Part shown: positions 15,451-24,549 of the stretch, in pieces
Layout of the letters: the number at the start of each line of letters is the position of its first letter
Numbering within the stretch: the stretch's first letter is position 1
NCBI GenBank assembly: GCA_012520735.1
Contig: JAAYNR010000029.1
Location: 1-32,752 of the forward strand
Direction of reading: 5' to 3'
Length of the DNA: 32,752 bases
From: Lentisphaerota bacterium
GTDB lineage: Bacteria; Verrucomicrobiota; Kiritimatiellia; RFP12; JAAYNR01
Notes under the pieces: generated by a model
Told to the model about the DNA's origin: nothing
The model's database searches: none
What the model saw: the letters and a program-made list of their open reading frames with translations, nothing else
Position numbers and translations under genes: made by a program

Positions 15451-17471
15451 TGAATCCATACGCTTTTTTCCAGGATATGTCTGTGATATTGGTGGCGGCG
15501 GGTTTGGTCGCCGCGCTCTTCATGCGTTTTGGCTGGCCCAAGGTTATCGGCTATATTCTGGTTGGAGCGTTCCTTGGTCAATACACTTTTGGAGGGTCTT
15601 TTGTACACGACCCTGAGACAGTCAACGTACTGGGGCAAATCGGGGTGATTTTCCTGATGTTCTCACTAGGGCTGGAGTTTAATATCCGCAAGCTCAAGAG
15701 AGTTGGTCATGTGATTTTCCCGACAGCAGCCTTTGATATGGCGGTGATGATCTGGGCCGGATATATAGTAGGCACCAAGTTTTTAGGCTGGGACACTATC
15801 CCCAGTCTTTTTCTGGGGGCAGCCATCAGCGATTCAGCCACGACGTTACTGGCCAAGACAATTAACGAGATGGGTTGGGGAGCGAGGCGTTTTACCAAGT
15901 ATATCTTCGGGATAACAATTACAGAGGATCTGTTTTGTATCGGTGTACTGGCCTTGCTGACAGGATTAGCCGCTTCGGGGTCGCTCAAGTTTACCGCAAT
16001 GTTGCTGAGTATGGGTGGGCTTCTCCTCTTCTTGGTGGGAGTTTTAATTATTGGTATTCTTATAGTGCCCAAGGTTCTCAACATGGTAGGGCGGCTACAA
16101 GACGATGAGTCTTTATTATTGGCGACCTTGGGGGTCTGTTTTTTAGTAGCGTTTATAGCCTTTCAGCTCGACTTCAGTTTGGCTCTGGGGGCGTTTTTGA
16201 TTGGTGTGGTAGTGGCGGAGAGCGAGCCGCTGAAGCGTATTTATGATCAGTGCGTTCCGCTGCGTTCGGTCTTCAGCGCCATATTTTTTGTAACGATAGG
16301 TTTGCTGGTGGATCCTGCTTCTATGCTGGCCAACTGGAAAACGATTACTGCGTTGACGGCTGTGGTGGTGGTTTTAAAAATAATAAACTGCACGATTGGT
16401 TCCTTCCTTACAGGGCTTGACTTTAAAAACGCCCTGCAAACAGGTATAGGGCTGGCGCAGATTGGTGAGTTTGCCTATCTGGTGGCGTTAATTGCCGTGA
16501 CCAGCGGAGCCGCTAGTAACGAGCTTTATCAGGTGGCGGTGGGGGTGTCGGTTTTGACTACAGTGTTGAACCCCTTTTTATTACGGGCTTCGGATCCCAT
16601 TGCTGACTGGACCCTGAAAAAGATGTCGCCACGTGTCCGTTTAGGTATGGATACATACGCCGACTGGGTTGACCGTTTTATACACACCCGTACCAGTGGC
16701 GCAACGACCCGGCTACTGCGTGTAAACATCGCCTTGCTGGCGTTGCAGATGGTGCTGATTGCGGTCTATTTTGCAGCGGCGGTGATGTTGGCTAAGATTG
16801 ACTATACTAGGTTTTCTCCATTACTTGAGGAGAACAAACGGACATGGCTTTGGGCATTAGCCTGTTTGATTTCAGTGCCTAATGCAGTGATAATGCTGTT
16901 CAGGGCGCGATCATTTGGTGGGGTGGTAACAGATATAATGGTGAGCGGACACACGGCACAGTCGCGCTGGGCTATCTCAATGCGACGTGCCTTCGGGTTA
17001 CTTTTTATAAGTGGTGCGTTGGCGGCACTCTATCTGGAGGTGACATTACTCAGCGGTTTGATTGTGCCGGAACAGGCCTGGGCGCGTGGCGTAGTGGGTT
17101 TAGTGCTGCTGGTAGTGGGGGTTGTCGGGTGGCGCCGCTTCAGACGCTTTGGGGCAGAGTCTCTGCAGACATTAAGCAATGTGTTGACACAAGAGAAGGA
17201 GGCGGGGCATCAGGGGAGATTGTTGCCCCATGCCTGGCAGGTCCATTTTGTATTGCCGCAAGGGTCACTTGCCTGTGGACGGAGTTTACGCGAGCTCGAT
17301 CTGCGTGCCTGTACCGGTGCCAGTGTGGTTGGGCTGGAGCGTGAGGGTGAGATACGGGTAAATCCGTCGCCAAATGACATTTTAAAAAGTGGCGATACAC
17401 TACTTCTGCTGGGTGATGGTACACAGATTGCACATGCACGGGCTATGTTGTCGGAACCGAATGAGGGGTAG
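15450..17471 (+). CDS. CPA2 cation:proton antiporter with C-terminal RCK_C domain
   Basis: This 673-residue membrane protein has an N-terminal Na+/H+ exchanger core of about 12 segments with KefB/KefC-type motifs (FLMFSLGLEF, the ISDSATTLL region, LAQIGEFAYL). Further membrane segments follow around residues 415-565, and a soluble C-terminal domain (about 598-670) resembles RCK_C/TrkA_C. It likely exports K+ or Na+ in exchange for protons. The Rossmann RCK_N domain that normally precedes RCK_C in KefB is not evident. I chose ATG 15450, which overlaps the previous stop (TGATG), over an in-frame GTG at 15438. Confidence 0.85.
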   Translation: MNPYAFFQDMSVILVAAGLVAALFMRFGWPKVIGYILVGAFLGQYTFGGSFVHDPETVNVLGQIGVIFLMFSLGLEFNIRKLKRVGHVIFPTAAFDMAVMIWAGYIVGTKFLGWDTIPSLFLGAAISDSATTLLAKTINEMGWGARRFTKYIFGITITEDLFCIGVLALLTGLAASGSLKFTAMLLSMGGLLLFLVGVLIIGILIVPKVLNMVGRLQDDESLLLATLGVCFLVAFIAFQLDFSLALGAFLIGVVVAESEPLKRIYDQCVPLRSVFSAIFFVTIGLLVDPASMLANWKTITALTAVVVVLKIINCTIGSFLTGLDFKNALQTGIGLAQIGEFAYLVALIAVTSGAASNELYQVAVGVSVLTTVLNPFLLRASDPIADWTLKKMSPRVRLGMDTYADWVDRFIHTRTSGATTRLLRVNIALLALQMVLIAVYFAAAVMLAKIDYTRFSPLLEENKRTWLWALACLISVPNAVIMLFRARSFGGVVTDIMVSGHTAQSRWAISMRRAFGLLFISGALAALYLEVTLLSGLIVPEQAWARGVVGLVLLVVGVVGWRRFRRFGAESLQTLSNVLTQEKEAGHQGRLLPHAWQVHFVLPQGSLACGRSLRELDLRACTGASVVGLEREGEIRVNPSPNDILKSGDTLLLLGDGTQIAHARAMLSEPNEG

Positions 17472-17474
17472 AGT

Positions 17475-20400
17475 GTGGATTTTGATGACCGAGCTATAAT
17501 CACTGACGATGAAGAGCTAGAGGAGTGGGAGCATGAGCGGCGGCGCTGGTTGCCCAATGTGATGTTGTGGCTTCTGTTGGGGCTTGCTGTATTGGGGGTG
17601 GTGCTACTGCCACGCATTCTGTCGTTACCGGCGGTGCGGGAACGGGTGGTTAGCCATATTAATGAAAAAATAGCACCGGCCACGCTGGCAGTTGACGAAT
17701 GGTCGTTATGCTGGCGTCGTGGGCAGCGGGCAAGCGGGGTCAGCTTCAGCGATCCGGAGCGTGGCGTAGATATAGCAATTGGCGACATTGAGGTGTCGGC
17801 GCGATTGTTGAGTTTGCTACCTTACCGCTCTGTTAATACCGGGACAATCACCCTGAGCAACCCTACAGTAAAATTAACACCACAAGAGACAGTTATTGAA
17901 GAGGATTATAACGGCTTTGTGGCTGAGTGTACGCCGACTTTGGTGGACGACGATGAAGAGAGCGATGTTGAGGCTGTTGCAGGTATTACTGATGTAGTTG
18001 AGTCACAGCCGGCGGTGGTGTCGAAAAAGAAAAAAACTGTTGCTACATCTGAGCCATTGGCACGCCTGCGCCGTCTGCCGGTTAAAGGGCGTATCGTGGT
18101 AAACGGTGGGCGGGTGGTTTTGGGTGACGCCACTTTTGGCGCGGTGACACTGCTAGACCAGCTAAGTGGGGCACTTGCTATGAGTGGCTGGAGGGAGCCA
18201 CTGGTGGCTGAGGCTGAGGCTACGGCACCACTGGGCGAGAATAGCGGTACACTGGCTGTGAAAGGAGAGCTCCCTGCACCGGAGTTGCTGATGAGACGTG
18301 AATTCAGCGACCCGGCTTGTCTGGGGAGCGTGCATATGGCTATAGACTCGCTTGATTTGCGTACATTGGCACCACTGCTCGCTTTCTTCAGTGGCAAAAA
18401 ATGGGTCGACAGCGGTATGCTCGACTTGAAAGCAGATATCTCCTTTAAGGGACGGGAGCAGGTTGCGGCGAAGGCTGAACTTGGGGTAGTTGGGTTGGTT
18501 ATGGCTGTGAGTGGTACTGCACCGCCGGCACCGGGCGATGTACATTTGAACTTTGCCGCCAGACGTGACAATCGTGGGGTAGTAGTTGATTCATGTAAAC
18601 TGGTATCACCATGGGGTGAGATACGAGCGGACGGGCGGCTGGAGACTAGTGCCACCGAGGCTACACCTGTGGGAGTTGTTACGGCTCGGGGGCGGGTAGA
18701 CCTGGCGACATTGGTGCGTGATTTCAGACCTTTACTGCGCATCAATGAGGCGCTAGGGGTGAATCGCGGGGAGGTTAGTTTTGACGCGAAACTGAGCGGT
18801 TCAGCACACGAGAGAGGGTTTGTCGGGGAGGTCGCGGCTCATGATCTGGCGCTTGTTTATGATAACAAACCGGTACGTATTTCACGGACGCCACGTTTGG
18901 TACTTGAGATGCGACTACCGTATACCGAGTCACCGATAGTTGACAAGTTTGAGCTGACTCTGCCATTTGCGGCAGCGCGTGGTGCAGGCCGCTTTGACAA
19001 GGGGGCACTGAGTGGTGAGATAGACCTGACAGCGATGTCGCGCGATTACCGCAATATAATAGCGGGGTGTCCATTGATGGTAGGGAATATTATGTTCCGC
19101 ATTGGCAGTACTCGGGTAGGGAGCCATGCCCAGTTAGATACCACAGCGAGTATAGAGAATCTGGCGGTACAACTGCGTCCCAGCAAAAGGGTTGTGGTAG
19201 AGCAGGCAGATATCCGTTTGTTGTGTCGTGTGCCACTTGAAGAGGGATTGCCGCGGCCGGTGATAGAAGACATCTCCTGGACATACGCTTTTGATGCCGG
19301 AGTGGTTAATGGCGGTATTGCACGTGTCCTATTGGCGGCAGGTGGTAAGCCATCTACAGCAGAGGGGATAACGGTGGCGGTTGATCTGGAGTTGGCCAAA
19401 GCGATAGCTGCCTTGGGTACAGTTGTGCCACTGGCTGCCGGGACAACGTTTGAAGGGAGGGCATTGTTTAATACTACTGCCGAGTTTACAGCCGGAACCT
19501 TGGCGGCACGTTATGCAGCGGCTATACACAACTTCCGTTTCAAGAGTGCTAAGTGGGGTCATGAAGAGCGTGAGGCGAGAGCCAATGGCAGTGTAGAGTG
19601 GCGTTTGGGGATGGATGAGTTGAAGATAAATGAAACGGTTGTGTCAGGGGAGTGGCTTGAGGTGGTTAGCAGTGGTATGATTCGCGATTTGGCTGGGAGT
19701 ATGGCTGCCAAGCTGGATGGGACACTCAAAGTTGATTACGATGTTCTGGGGCAACGGATTGCAGCGACAGGGCTGAACATGGCCGGAGCTGCCGGTAAGC
19801 CGGCGGCGCGTAATTTTACATTTCAGGGGAATCTGGCCAATGGGGTGTCGGCACTCCGTTCATACGGAGCGGCAAACGGAAGTCTTGGGGTGGGGAGTCT
19901 CTATTTTCTTGGCCTCGACATAACCCCGGCTGACACCTCATTTAAGCTGAAGGATGGTTTGTTGTCACTGGCTTATCGAACACAGGCGGGGGCAGGGAAG
20001 ATAACACTGTTACCACAGATACAGGTGGCGATCCATCCGCCTGTAATGGAGATCGACGGTACGAGCCTGATATTGGAGCGGGTGCCTCTGACCCAGCCTA
20101 TGACCGACATGCTGTTGGCCATGGCAAACCCACTGTTGCGGGGATGTCTGGCTGGTGAAGGGGGGGTGAGTCTGGAGGTCAGTGAAATGTCAGTGCCTTT
20201 AGCCGCCGGCATGGCAGATCAGATAGAGGCCACATGCAGGATCAAGTTGCACGATGCTCCTTTTGTTATGGCGGGAGTGTTAGGAGAGATACTGGCGATA
20301 AGTGGTGTGGAGGCAAAAGAGGTTCGCTTCAGAGAGACAGAAATTACAGCGGTTTGCCGTGATGGCAAGGTGACAACCTCTCCCTTTGAAGTGAGTATTA

Positions 20401-20675
20401 ACGGTCATATTGTCCGCTTTCACGGTGTGGTAGGGTTTGACCACTCTGTGGCTTATATTGTAGAGGTGCCACTAAGTCGTAAATTGGTAGGCAAGCGTGT
20501 TTGGCCATATGTAGAGGGGATAGTATTACGTTTCCCGGTGGGTGGTACATTGACAAACCTGCAATTCGACAAAGAGGGTGCCAGAAGAGAGGCGCAGCGT
20601 ATATTAAGAGAGGCTGCGGGGCGCGTAGTTGATGGTGGAACAGTACTCGAGGTGCTGGAGACGCTTTTCAAATGA
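17475..20675 (+). CDS. Giant AsmA/TamB-like envelope protein
   Basis: This 1066-residue protein has a short charged N-terminus, one membrane segment (about residues 28-48), and then a very long beta-rich region with a repetitive glycine/hydrophobic strand pattern. The C-terminal 250 residues resemble the AsmA-like C-terminal region (IEATCRIKLHDAPFVMAGVL, VGGTLTNLQFD). AsmA-like proteins are thought to bridge inner and outer membranes and move lipids. Assignment rests on architecture more than on a clear motif. It starts with GTG 3 bp after the antiporter stop, preceded by GAGGGG, so the two are coupled. Confidence 0.6.
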   Translation: MDFDDRAIITDDEELEEWEHERRRWLPNVMLWLLLGLAVLGVVLLPRILSLPAVRERVVSHINEKIAPATLAVDEWSLCWRRGQRASGVSFSDPERGVDIAIGDIEVSARLLSLLPYRSVNTGTITLSNPTVKLTPQETVIEEDYNGFVAECTPTLVDDDEESDVEAVAGITDVVESQPAVVSKKKKTVATSEPLARLRRLPVKGRIVVNGGRVVLGDATFGAVTLLDQLSGALAMSGWREPLVAEAEATAPLGENSGTLAVKGELPAPELLMRREFSDPACLGSVHMAIDSLDLRTLAPLLAFFSGKKWVDSGMLDLKADISFKGREQVAAKAELGVVGLVMAVSGTAPPAPGDVHLNFAARRDNRGVVVDSCKLVSPWGEIRADGRLETSATEATPVGVVTARGRVDLATLVRDFRPLLRINEALGVNRGEVSFDAKLSGSAHERGFVGEVAAHDLALVYDNKPVRISRTPRLVLEMRLPYTESPIVDKFELTLPFAAARGAGRFDKGALSGEIDLTAMSRDYRNIIAGCPLMVGNIMFRIGSTRVGSHAQLDTTASIENLAVQLRPSKRVVVEQADIRLLCRVPLEEGLPRPVIEDISWTYAFDAGVVNGGIARVLLAAGGKPSTAEGITVAVDLELAKAIAALGTVVPLAAGTTFEGRALFNTTAEFTAGTLAARYAAAIHNFRFKSAKWGHEEREARANGSVEWRLGMDELKINETVVSGEWLEVVSSGMIRDLAGSMAAKLDGTLKVDYDVLGQRIAATGLNMAGAAGKPAARNFTFQGNLANGVSALRSYGAANGSLGVGSLYFLGLDITPADTSFKLKDGLLSLAYRTQAGAGKITLLPQIQVAIHPPVMEIDGTSLILERVPLTQPMTDMLLAMANPLLRGCLAGEGGVSLEVSEMSVPLAAGMADQIEATCRIKLHDAPFVMAGVLGEILAISGVEAKEVRFRETEITAVCRDGKVTTSPFEVSINGHIVRFHGVVGFDHSVAYIVEVPLSRKLVGKRVWPYVEGIVLRFPVGGTLTNLQFDKEGARREAQRILREAAGRVVDGGTVLEVLETLFK

Positions 20676-20742
20676 TTTGTGAGTTATTGGCGGGTTCCTT
20701 TGTGGCGATGGTTTTGGGAAGTAGATTTTGAGGAGGATGGTA

Positions 20743-22014
20743 GTGGATAGTTTATTGATACGCAACGCAAGGCTTGATGGACAACTGGTAGATATATTGG
20801 TTGAAGGGGGCGTTTATAAAGAGATTGGTCCGGATGTGGGGGTGTCGGCTGAGCGGGTGCTTGATGCTGGCGGTAAGCCGATAGTACCACCGTTCTACAA
20901 TATGCACACCCATGCGGCGATGTCACTGATGCGTGGTTATGCTGACGACATGGAACTCTTTAAATGGCTTAATGAGTATATTTGGCCGGCGGAGAGAGAT
21001 ATTTCACCGGAAGATGTTTATCATGGTACCCGACTGGCTATTCTGGAGATGATCCGTACAGGGAGCATTTTTTTTAATGACATGTACTGGTATCCTGATG
21101 TTGCACTACAGGCAGTGGAGGAGATGGGTGTACGGGCGGCATTGGGACGGTTTATCATTGAAGAGAGTCCGGGCAGGATACATCGGCTTAACATTGAGGC
21201 CAACAACTCTCTGGAGAAGGCGTATGAGAGGTCGGTGGTGCGTGATCGGGTGTTTCTCACCTGGTCCCCACACGCAATTTATACGGTTTCCGAGGCGACG
21301 TTGCGGCGAATTGGTGAACAGGCTATGGCTACCGGGGAGCACATCAATATTCACGCGTCAGAGACGATACGTGAGGTGGAGGATGCGCTGAAAAAATACG
21401 GGATGTCGCCCATTGCCTGGTTGGATAAGTGTGGTGTTTTGGGACCCAAAACAGTGCTGGCTCACTGTGTACACCTAAGTGAAGCTGACATAAAATTGAT
21501 CCGTGAACGCGGGGCGACAGTGGTGCATATGCCGGTCTCCAACGCCAAACTTGGCAGCGGTAATTTTAACTACCGCAAGGTCGTGGAACTGGGTGGCTGT
21601 AACTTTACCATTGGCACAGACGGCAATGCCTCTAACAATAACCTCTCGATGTTTGATGAGGTGAAAGCCGCAGCATTAGTGGCAAAGCTGACAACGGGTG
21701 ACCCTGCCTGTGGGAAAGATGATGCACTCTGGAAGGCTGCGACCAGAGGTGGGGCGCAGGCCTTTGGTATTAACGGGGGCATTATTGCTGAGGGAGCGGT
21801 AGCTGATGCTTTGCTCATCGACGCCTCTAATGTGCTGATGGTTCCTGAGCATTATCTGGTGGCTAATATGGTCTACTCGGCCGACTCCTCATGTGTAGAT
21901 ACGGTAATTTGCGGTGGCAGAGTGTTGATGGAGGGGCGGCGCATTGATGGAGAAGCCGATATTATTGCCGGAGCCAGAGAGAGGGCGCAGCGGCTCGATC
22001 GGATTCAGTTGTAA
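20743..22014 (+). CDS. mtaD: Amidohydrolase, MTA/SAH deaminase type
   Basis: This roughly 423-residue metal-dependent hydrolase carries the HxH motif in NMHTHAAMSLMRGYADD (His 55 and 57), then NIHASET, LAHCVHLSE and GTDGNASNNNLSMFDE, which match the 5'-methylthioadenosine/S-adenosylhomocysteine deaminase group. It probably deaminates MTA, SAH or a related nucleoside in methionine salvage; other members of the TRZ/ATZ group act on different amines or guanine-like rings. I chose GTG 20743 because AGGAGG (20731-20736) lies 6 nt before it, while ATG 20737 directly abuts the AGGAGG. It lies 67 bp after the AsmA-like gene. Confidence 0.85.
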   Translation: MDSLLIRNARLDGQLVDILVEGGVYKEIGPDVGVSAERVLDAGGKPIVPPFYNMHTHAAMSLMRGYADDMELFKWLNEYIWPAERDISPEDVYHGTRLAILEMIRTGSIFFNDMYWYPDVALQAVEEMGVRAALGRFIIEESPGRIHRLNIEANNSLEKAYERSVVRDRVFLTWSPHAIYTVSEATLRRIGEQAMATGEHINIHASETIREVEDALKKYGMSPIAWLDKCGVLGPKTVLAHCVHLSEADIKLIRERGATVVHMPVSNAKLGSGNFNYRKVVELGGCNFTIGTDGNASNNNLSMFDEVKAAALVAKLTTGDPACGKDDALWKAATRGGAQAFGINGGIIAEGAVADALLIDASNVLMVPEHYLVANMVYSADSSCVDTVICGGRVLMEGRRIDGEADIIAGARERAQRLDRIQL

Positions 22015-22076
22015 GGTGTATTGAATAGGCAGAGGTAGCGAGGCGCAAGATACGGGGCGGAGAAGGGCACGAGATG

Positions 22077-23795
22077 TTACTTGCCGATCTCCATTAACGA
22101 CTGGAAGGCACTCATCAGCAGGAGCTCCTGAATGATAGGTTGGCCGCGGCTGATGGCTGTCTGGAGACTGTTAAGTTCATTAGCGGCAAAGCGGACGTGA
22201 GAAGCAGTGTCGCCGTTTTTGTCGGGTGGTAGGCGAACGGCTATAAAGCCATCACCGGTAGTAGGGATACGGCGCACCATCTCGGTGCGTGACCCCGGCA
22301 ATACTTTGACAAGGTTGTGGAAGAGGCGCACAGGATAGAAGAGTGAGATAGATTCGGCTGTTGGTGGCAGACGGTAGTTACCGGTAGCGGCGAGATGCTG
22401 CAGGTGTTGAGGGTTGGCGGTGGCGTTTTCAAGAGACTTTAAAACATCAGTAATTGAGCCGGGGGGGCCGAGGGTCAGAGCCAGGTTAGATCCGCTGAGT
22501 GCTACCTCACAAGTGAGGCCTTTAGTAGCAAGAGCGATCAATAGCGGTAGGGTGTTGGCATCGATGGTGGCATGGTGTTGCCTTTGAGTGGTGTGGTCGG
22601 TGTCGGTTTTATGATAGACGAGTTGGTATGAGTGTATCTCAACTCCGTTTTCCCTGCGCAGTGGCTGGGTATGGTACGTAAGATCCTTGCCAAAGCTGGC
22701 CGTGGCCAGCGTCTGCGTTACAATATTTAACGCTTGTGAGGGGTAGAGGGAGACGAGGCTTGAGACAAAAAGGAGTGAGTCGTTGTTGGCTGTAGGGGCC
22801 AGGAACGAGGTGTACGAGGTGATGTTTTTGGTAACAATTGTGTTGAGGGTGGGCATACCGGCGACTTGACGGTCAAAAATATTGGATATCCAGTCGCCCA
22901 GTGTAGAGGGGCAGGCATCGACAGCGGCAAAAATAGCATTTTCAGGGATTATGGTGGCTTGCGGCAAAGAGAGGGCTTTATTATGACGATTATGGTGTAG
23001 CTTATGGTTGGTTTTAGGGGTTATTGTAGCTTTCAGCGATAGGGCGATACCATCGGTTTCGGTAGCGAATACAATTTTTTCGACAGTAGGCAAGGAGACA
23101 GCTATCAGACCACTCAATAGTTGAGTCAGGTTATTGCCGGTGAGGGTGGTGGGGGTGGAGGTCTGCACCGGTGTCAATAATTGGGACATAGCGGCGGCAT
23201 TAAAATTTCCGGCAAAGACGCCATCATAGCTGGTGCTGGAGGGGAGTAGGGGGGTAGTGAGGGTATACCACTCGATAAGCATGGCAGACTCGGAGATGAT
23301 GGCTGTCTCTTTATCGAGGCTTACGGTGACGGCTTCAAAAGGCCAGTCAAAACTAGCGCGGGGCTGACTGAAGGTGACGCCCCATTTATGGCGTTCAAAG
23401 GCGGTATAGATGGTGCGCATGGCATCAAAAAGTTGCGCTCCATTGTCGTTAAGCCTACTGAAGACGAGTCTGTGAAAAGTGTTGGTTTCAGTTTGGGGCG
23501 AGGTCTCCTTAAAAAAGTATACCTTCAGGGGTTGGTTCAAATCTATCCCGGCCAGAGCGGGTGTATAGAGTAGGTGGCTGGCAACAGGTCTGATATTTTC
23601 AAAGTCGTAATCGAGAGAGGCTTGGCGGCTGAAGGCGGCGAGGGCATAAGAGAGGTGGGTGTAATTACGTGTCTCCAGATGGCCGACCAGAGTAAAAGGG
23701 GATTTGATGGCACTGGTACCGGCTCCTTTGGCCTGAGCGAATAGCGCTAGAAAAACGGCGAAAAAGAGAGAAAAGAAAATTGGTTTTTGCGTCAT
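22077..23795 (-). CDS. Secreted protein of unknown function
   Basis: This 572-residue protein starts with a clear signal peptide (about residues 1-24, ending AKGAG). I do not recognise a family. The body has no transmembrane segment and no visible catalytic motif; it shows long alternating hydrophobic/polar segments, a His-rich stretch KLHHNRHNK near residue 270, and a segment ENAIFAAVDA of the kind seen in some DUF3352-like proteins, which is only a weak hint. Its start is 5 bp after the stop of the lipoprotein gene upstream, so the two are probably one operon and may act together in the envelope. Confidence 0.7.
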   Translation of the reverse strand: MTQKPIFFSLFFAVFLALFAQAKGAGTSAIKSPFTLVGHLETRNYTHLSYALAAFSRQASLDYDFENIRPVASHLLYTPALAGIDLNQPLKVYFFKETSPQTETNTFHRLVFSRLNDNGAQLFDAMRTIYTAFERHKWGVTFSQPRASFDWPFEAVTVSLDKETAIISESAMLIEWYTLTTPLLPSSTSYDGVFAGNFNAAAMSQLLTPVQTSTPTTLTGNNLTQLLSGLIAVSLPTVEKIVFATETDGIALSLKATITPKTNHKLHHNRHNKALSLPQATIIPENAIFAAVDACPSTLGDWISNIFDRQVAGMPTLNTIVTKNITSYTSFLAPTANNDSLLFVSSLVSLYPSQALNIVTQTLATASFGKDLTYHTQPLRRENGVEIHSYQLVYHKTDTDHTTQRQHHATIDANTLPLLIALATKGLTCEVALSGSNLALTLGPPGSITDVLKSLENATANPQHLQHLAATGNYRLPPTAESISLFYPVRLFHNLVKVLPGSRTEMVRRIPTTGDGFIAVRLPPDKNGDTASHVRFAANELNSLQTAISRGQPIIQELLLMSAFQSLMEIGK

Positions 23796-23800
23796 GAGAA

Positions 23801-24346
23801 TCAGTGGTCTTCCGTGTGGTTCCGCTGATGAGGTGGCGGGAAGAGGGCGATAATGGCTTCGACCACCTCAATCAGTTTGGGGTCTGCGGTGACACAAGAG
23901 AAGACACGGTCGTCGATACGCCCATGCATCTGCGCCACGACAGTGGTGTCGGGGGGGAGATCCTTCGATTTTTTTAAGACATTACGGTTAATCAGTAATT
24001 GGAATATCTGCTGCATATCAGTACGGGAGAGATTTACCTCATCACGCTCATAGTCGCTCCAGTTAGAGCTGTCGACATCGACAGCAAAAGGGTTCAGCAA
24101 TCTGCTGCTGGTACCGCGTGTTAGCACAATATTGCCACTACCAAGTAACGAAAGGCGCACCCCGCTGGTAGTGTTAGTGGTGGTGTAGTACATTTCCGCC
24201 CAGTTTAGCGACGATCCTGTGACGGCAAAGGGTTTAGAGCTTTGGGGCCACATTATACAGCCACAGAGGGTGATACCGAGACCGGCAAAGAGGAGTAACA
24301 GGGTGATAAAAGAGAGGCGGATTATCCCTGTTTTTTGTTTTTTCAT
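23801..24346 (-). CDS. Putative lipoprotein, unknown function
   Basis: This 181-residue protein (from ATG 24346) begins MKKQKTG, has a hydrophobic core and a lipobox ITLCGC, giving a lipidated Cys near residue 30. The mature part shows no family I recognise; it includes the segment GVRLSLLGSGNIVLTRG and a C-terminal hydrophobic helix VVEAIIALFPP. A longer form from ATG 24379 (11 more residues) is possible but weakens the signal peptide. An extended -10 element lies at 24454-24462. It sits directly upstream of the secreted 572-residue protein. Confidence 0.7.
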   Translation of the reverse strand: MKKQKTGIIRLSFITLLLLFAGLGITLCGCIMWPQSSKPFAVTGSSLNWAEMYYTTTNTTSGVRLSLLGSGNIVLTRGTSSRLLNPFAVDVDSSNWSDYERDEVNLSRTDMQQIFQLLINRNVLKKSKDLPPDTTVVAQMHGRIDDRVFSCVTADPKLIEVVEAIIALFPPPHQRNHTEDH

Positions 24347-24453
24347 AGATATTGCGTGGCTACTTAATACTGTACTCATGCCCTTACTTTACATTAATCG
24401 GCGGTGTAATGTCAAACTTCAGCGTCGGTTCAACAAAAGTGAATACTTGGCTT

Positions 24454-24464
24454 ATTGTACCACA
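24454..24464 (-). promoter_or_regulatory. Extended -10 promoter of the lipoprotein operon
   Basis: The minus strand reads TGTGGTACAAT, the same core seen at 405-415 and, as TGTGGTATAAT, at 26591-26601. The transcript would start near 24447, about 100 nt before ATG 24346. A second candidate, TTGACA-N18-TAAAGT, lies closer to the gene. Confidence 0.45.
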
Positions 24465-24549
24465 AAAGCTGGCAGGCGCTGCAGGCCTGTTGTTCAGAGG
24501 TTGCATAGCCCTGGTGTCCCCGACTTGTGTATGCGGAGGCAGAGTCGGA

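Noticed and set aside
17906-18745. 279-residue open frame opposite the AsmA-like gene
   Set aside because: Ser/Thr-rich shadow of the plus-strand gene; no start signal and no known motif.
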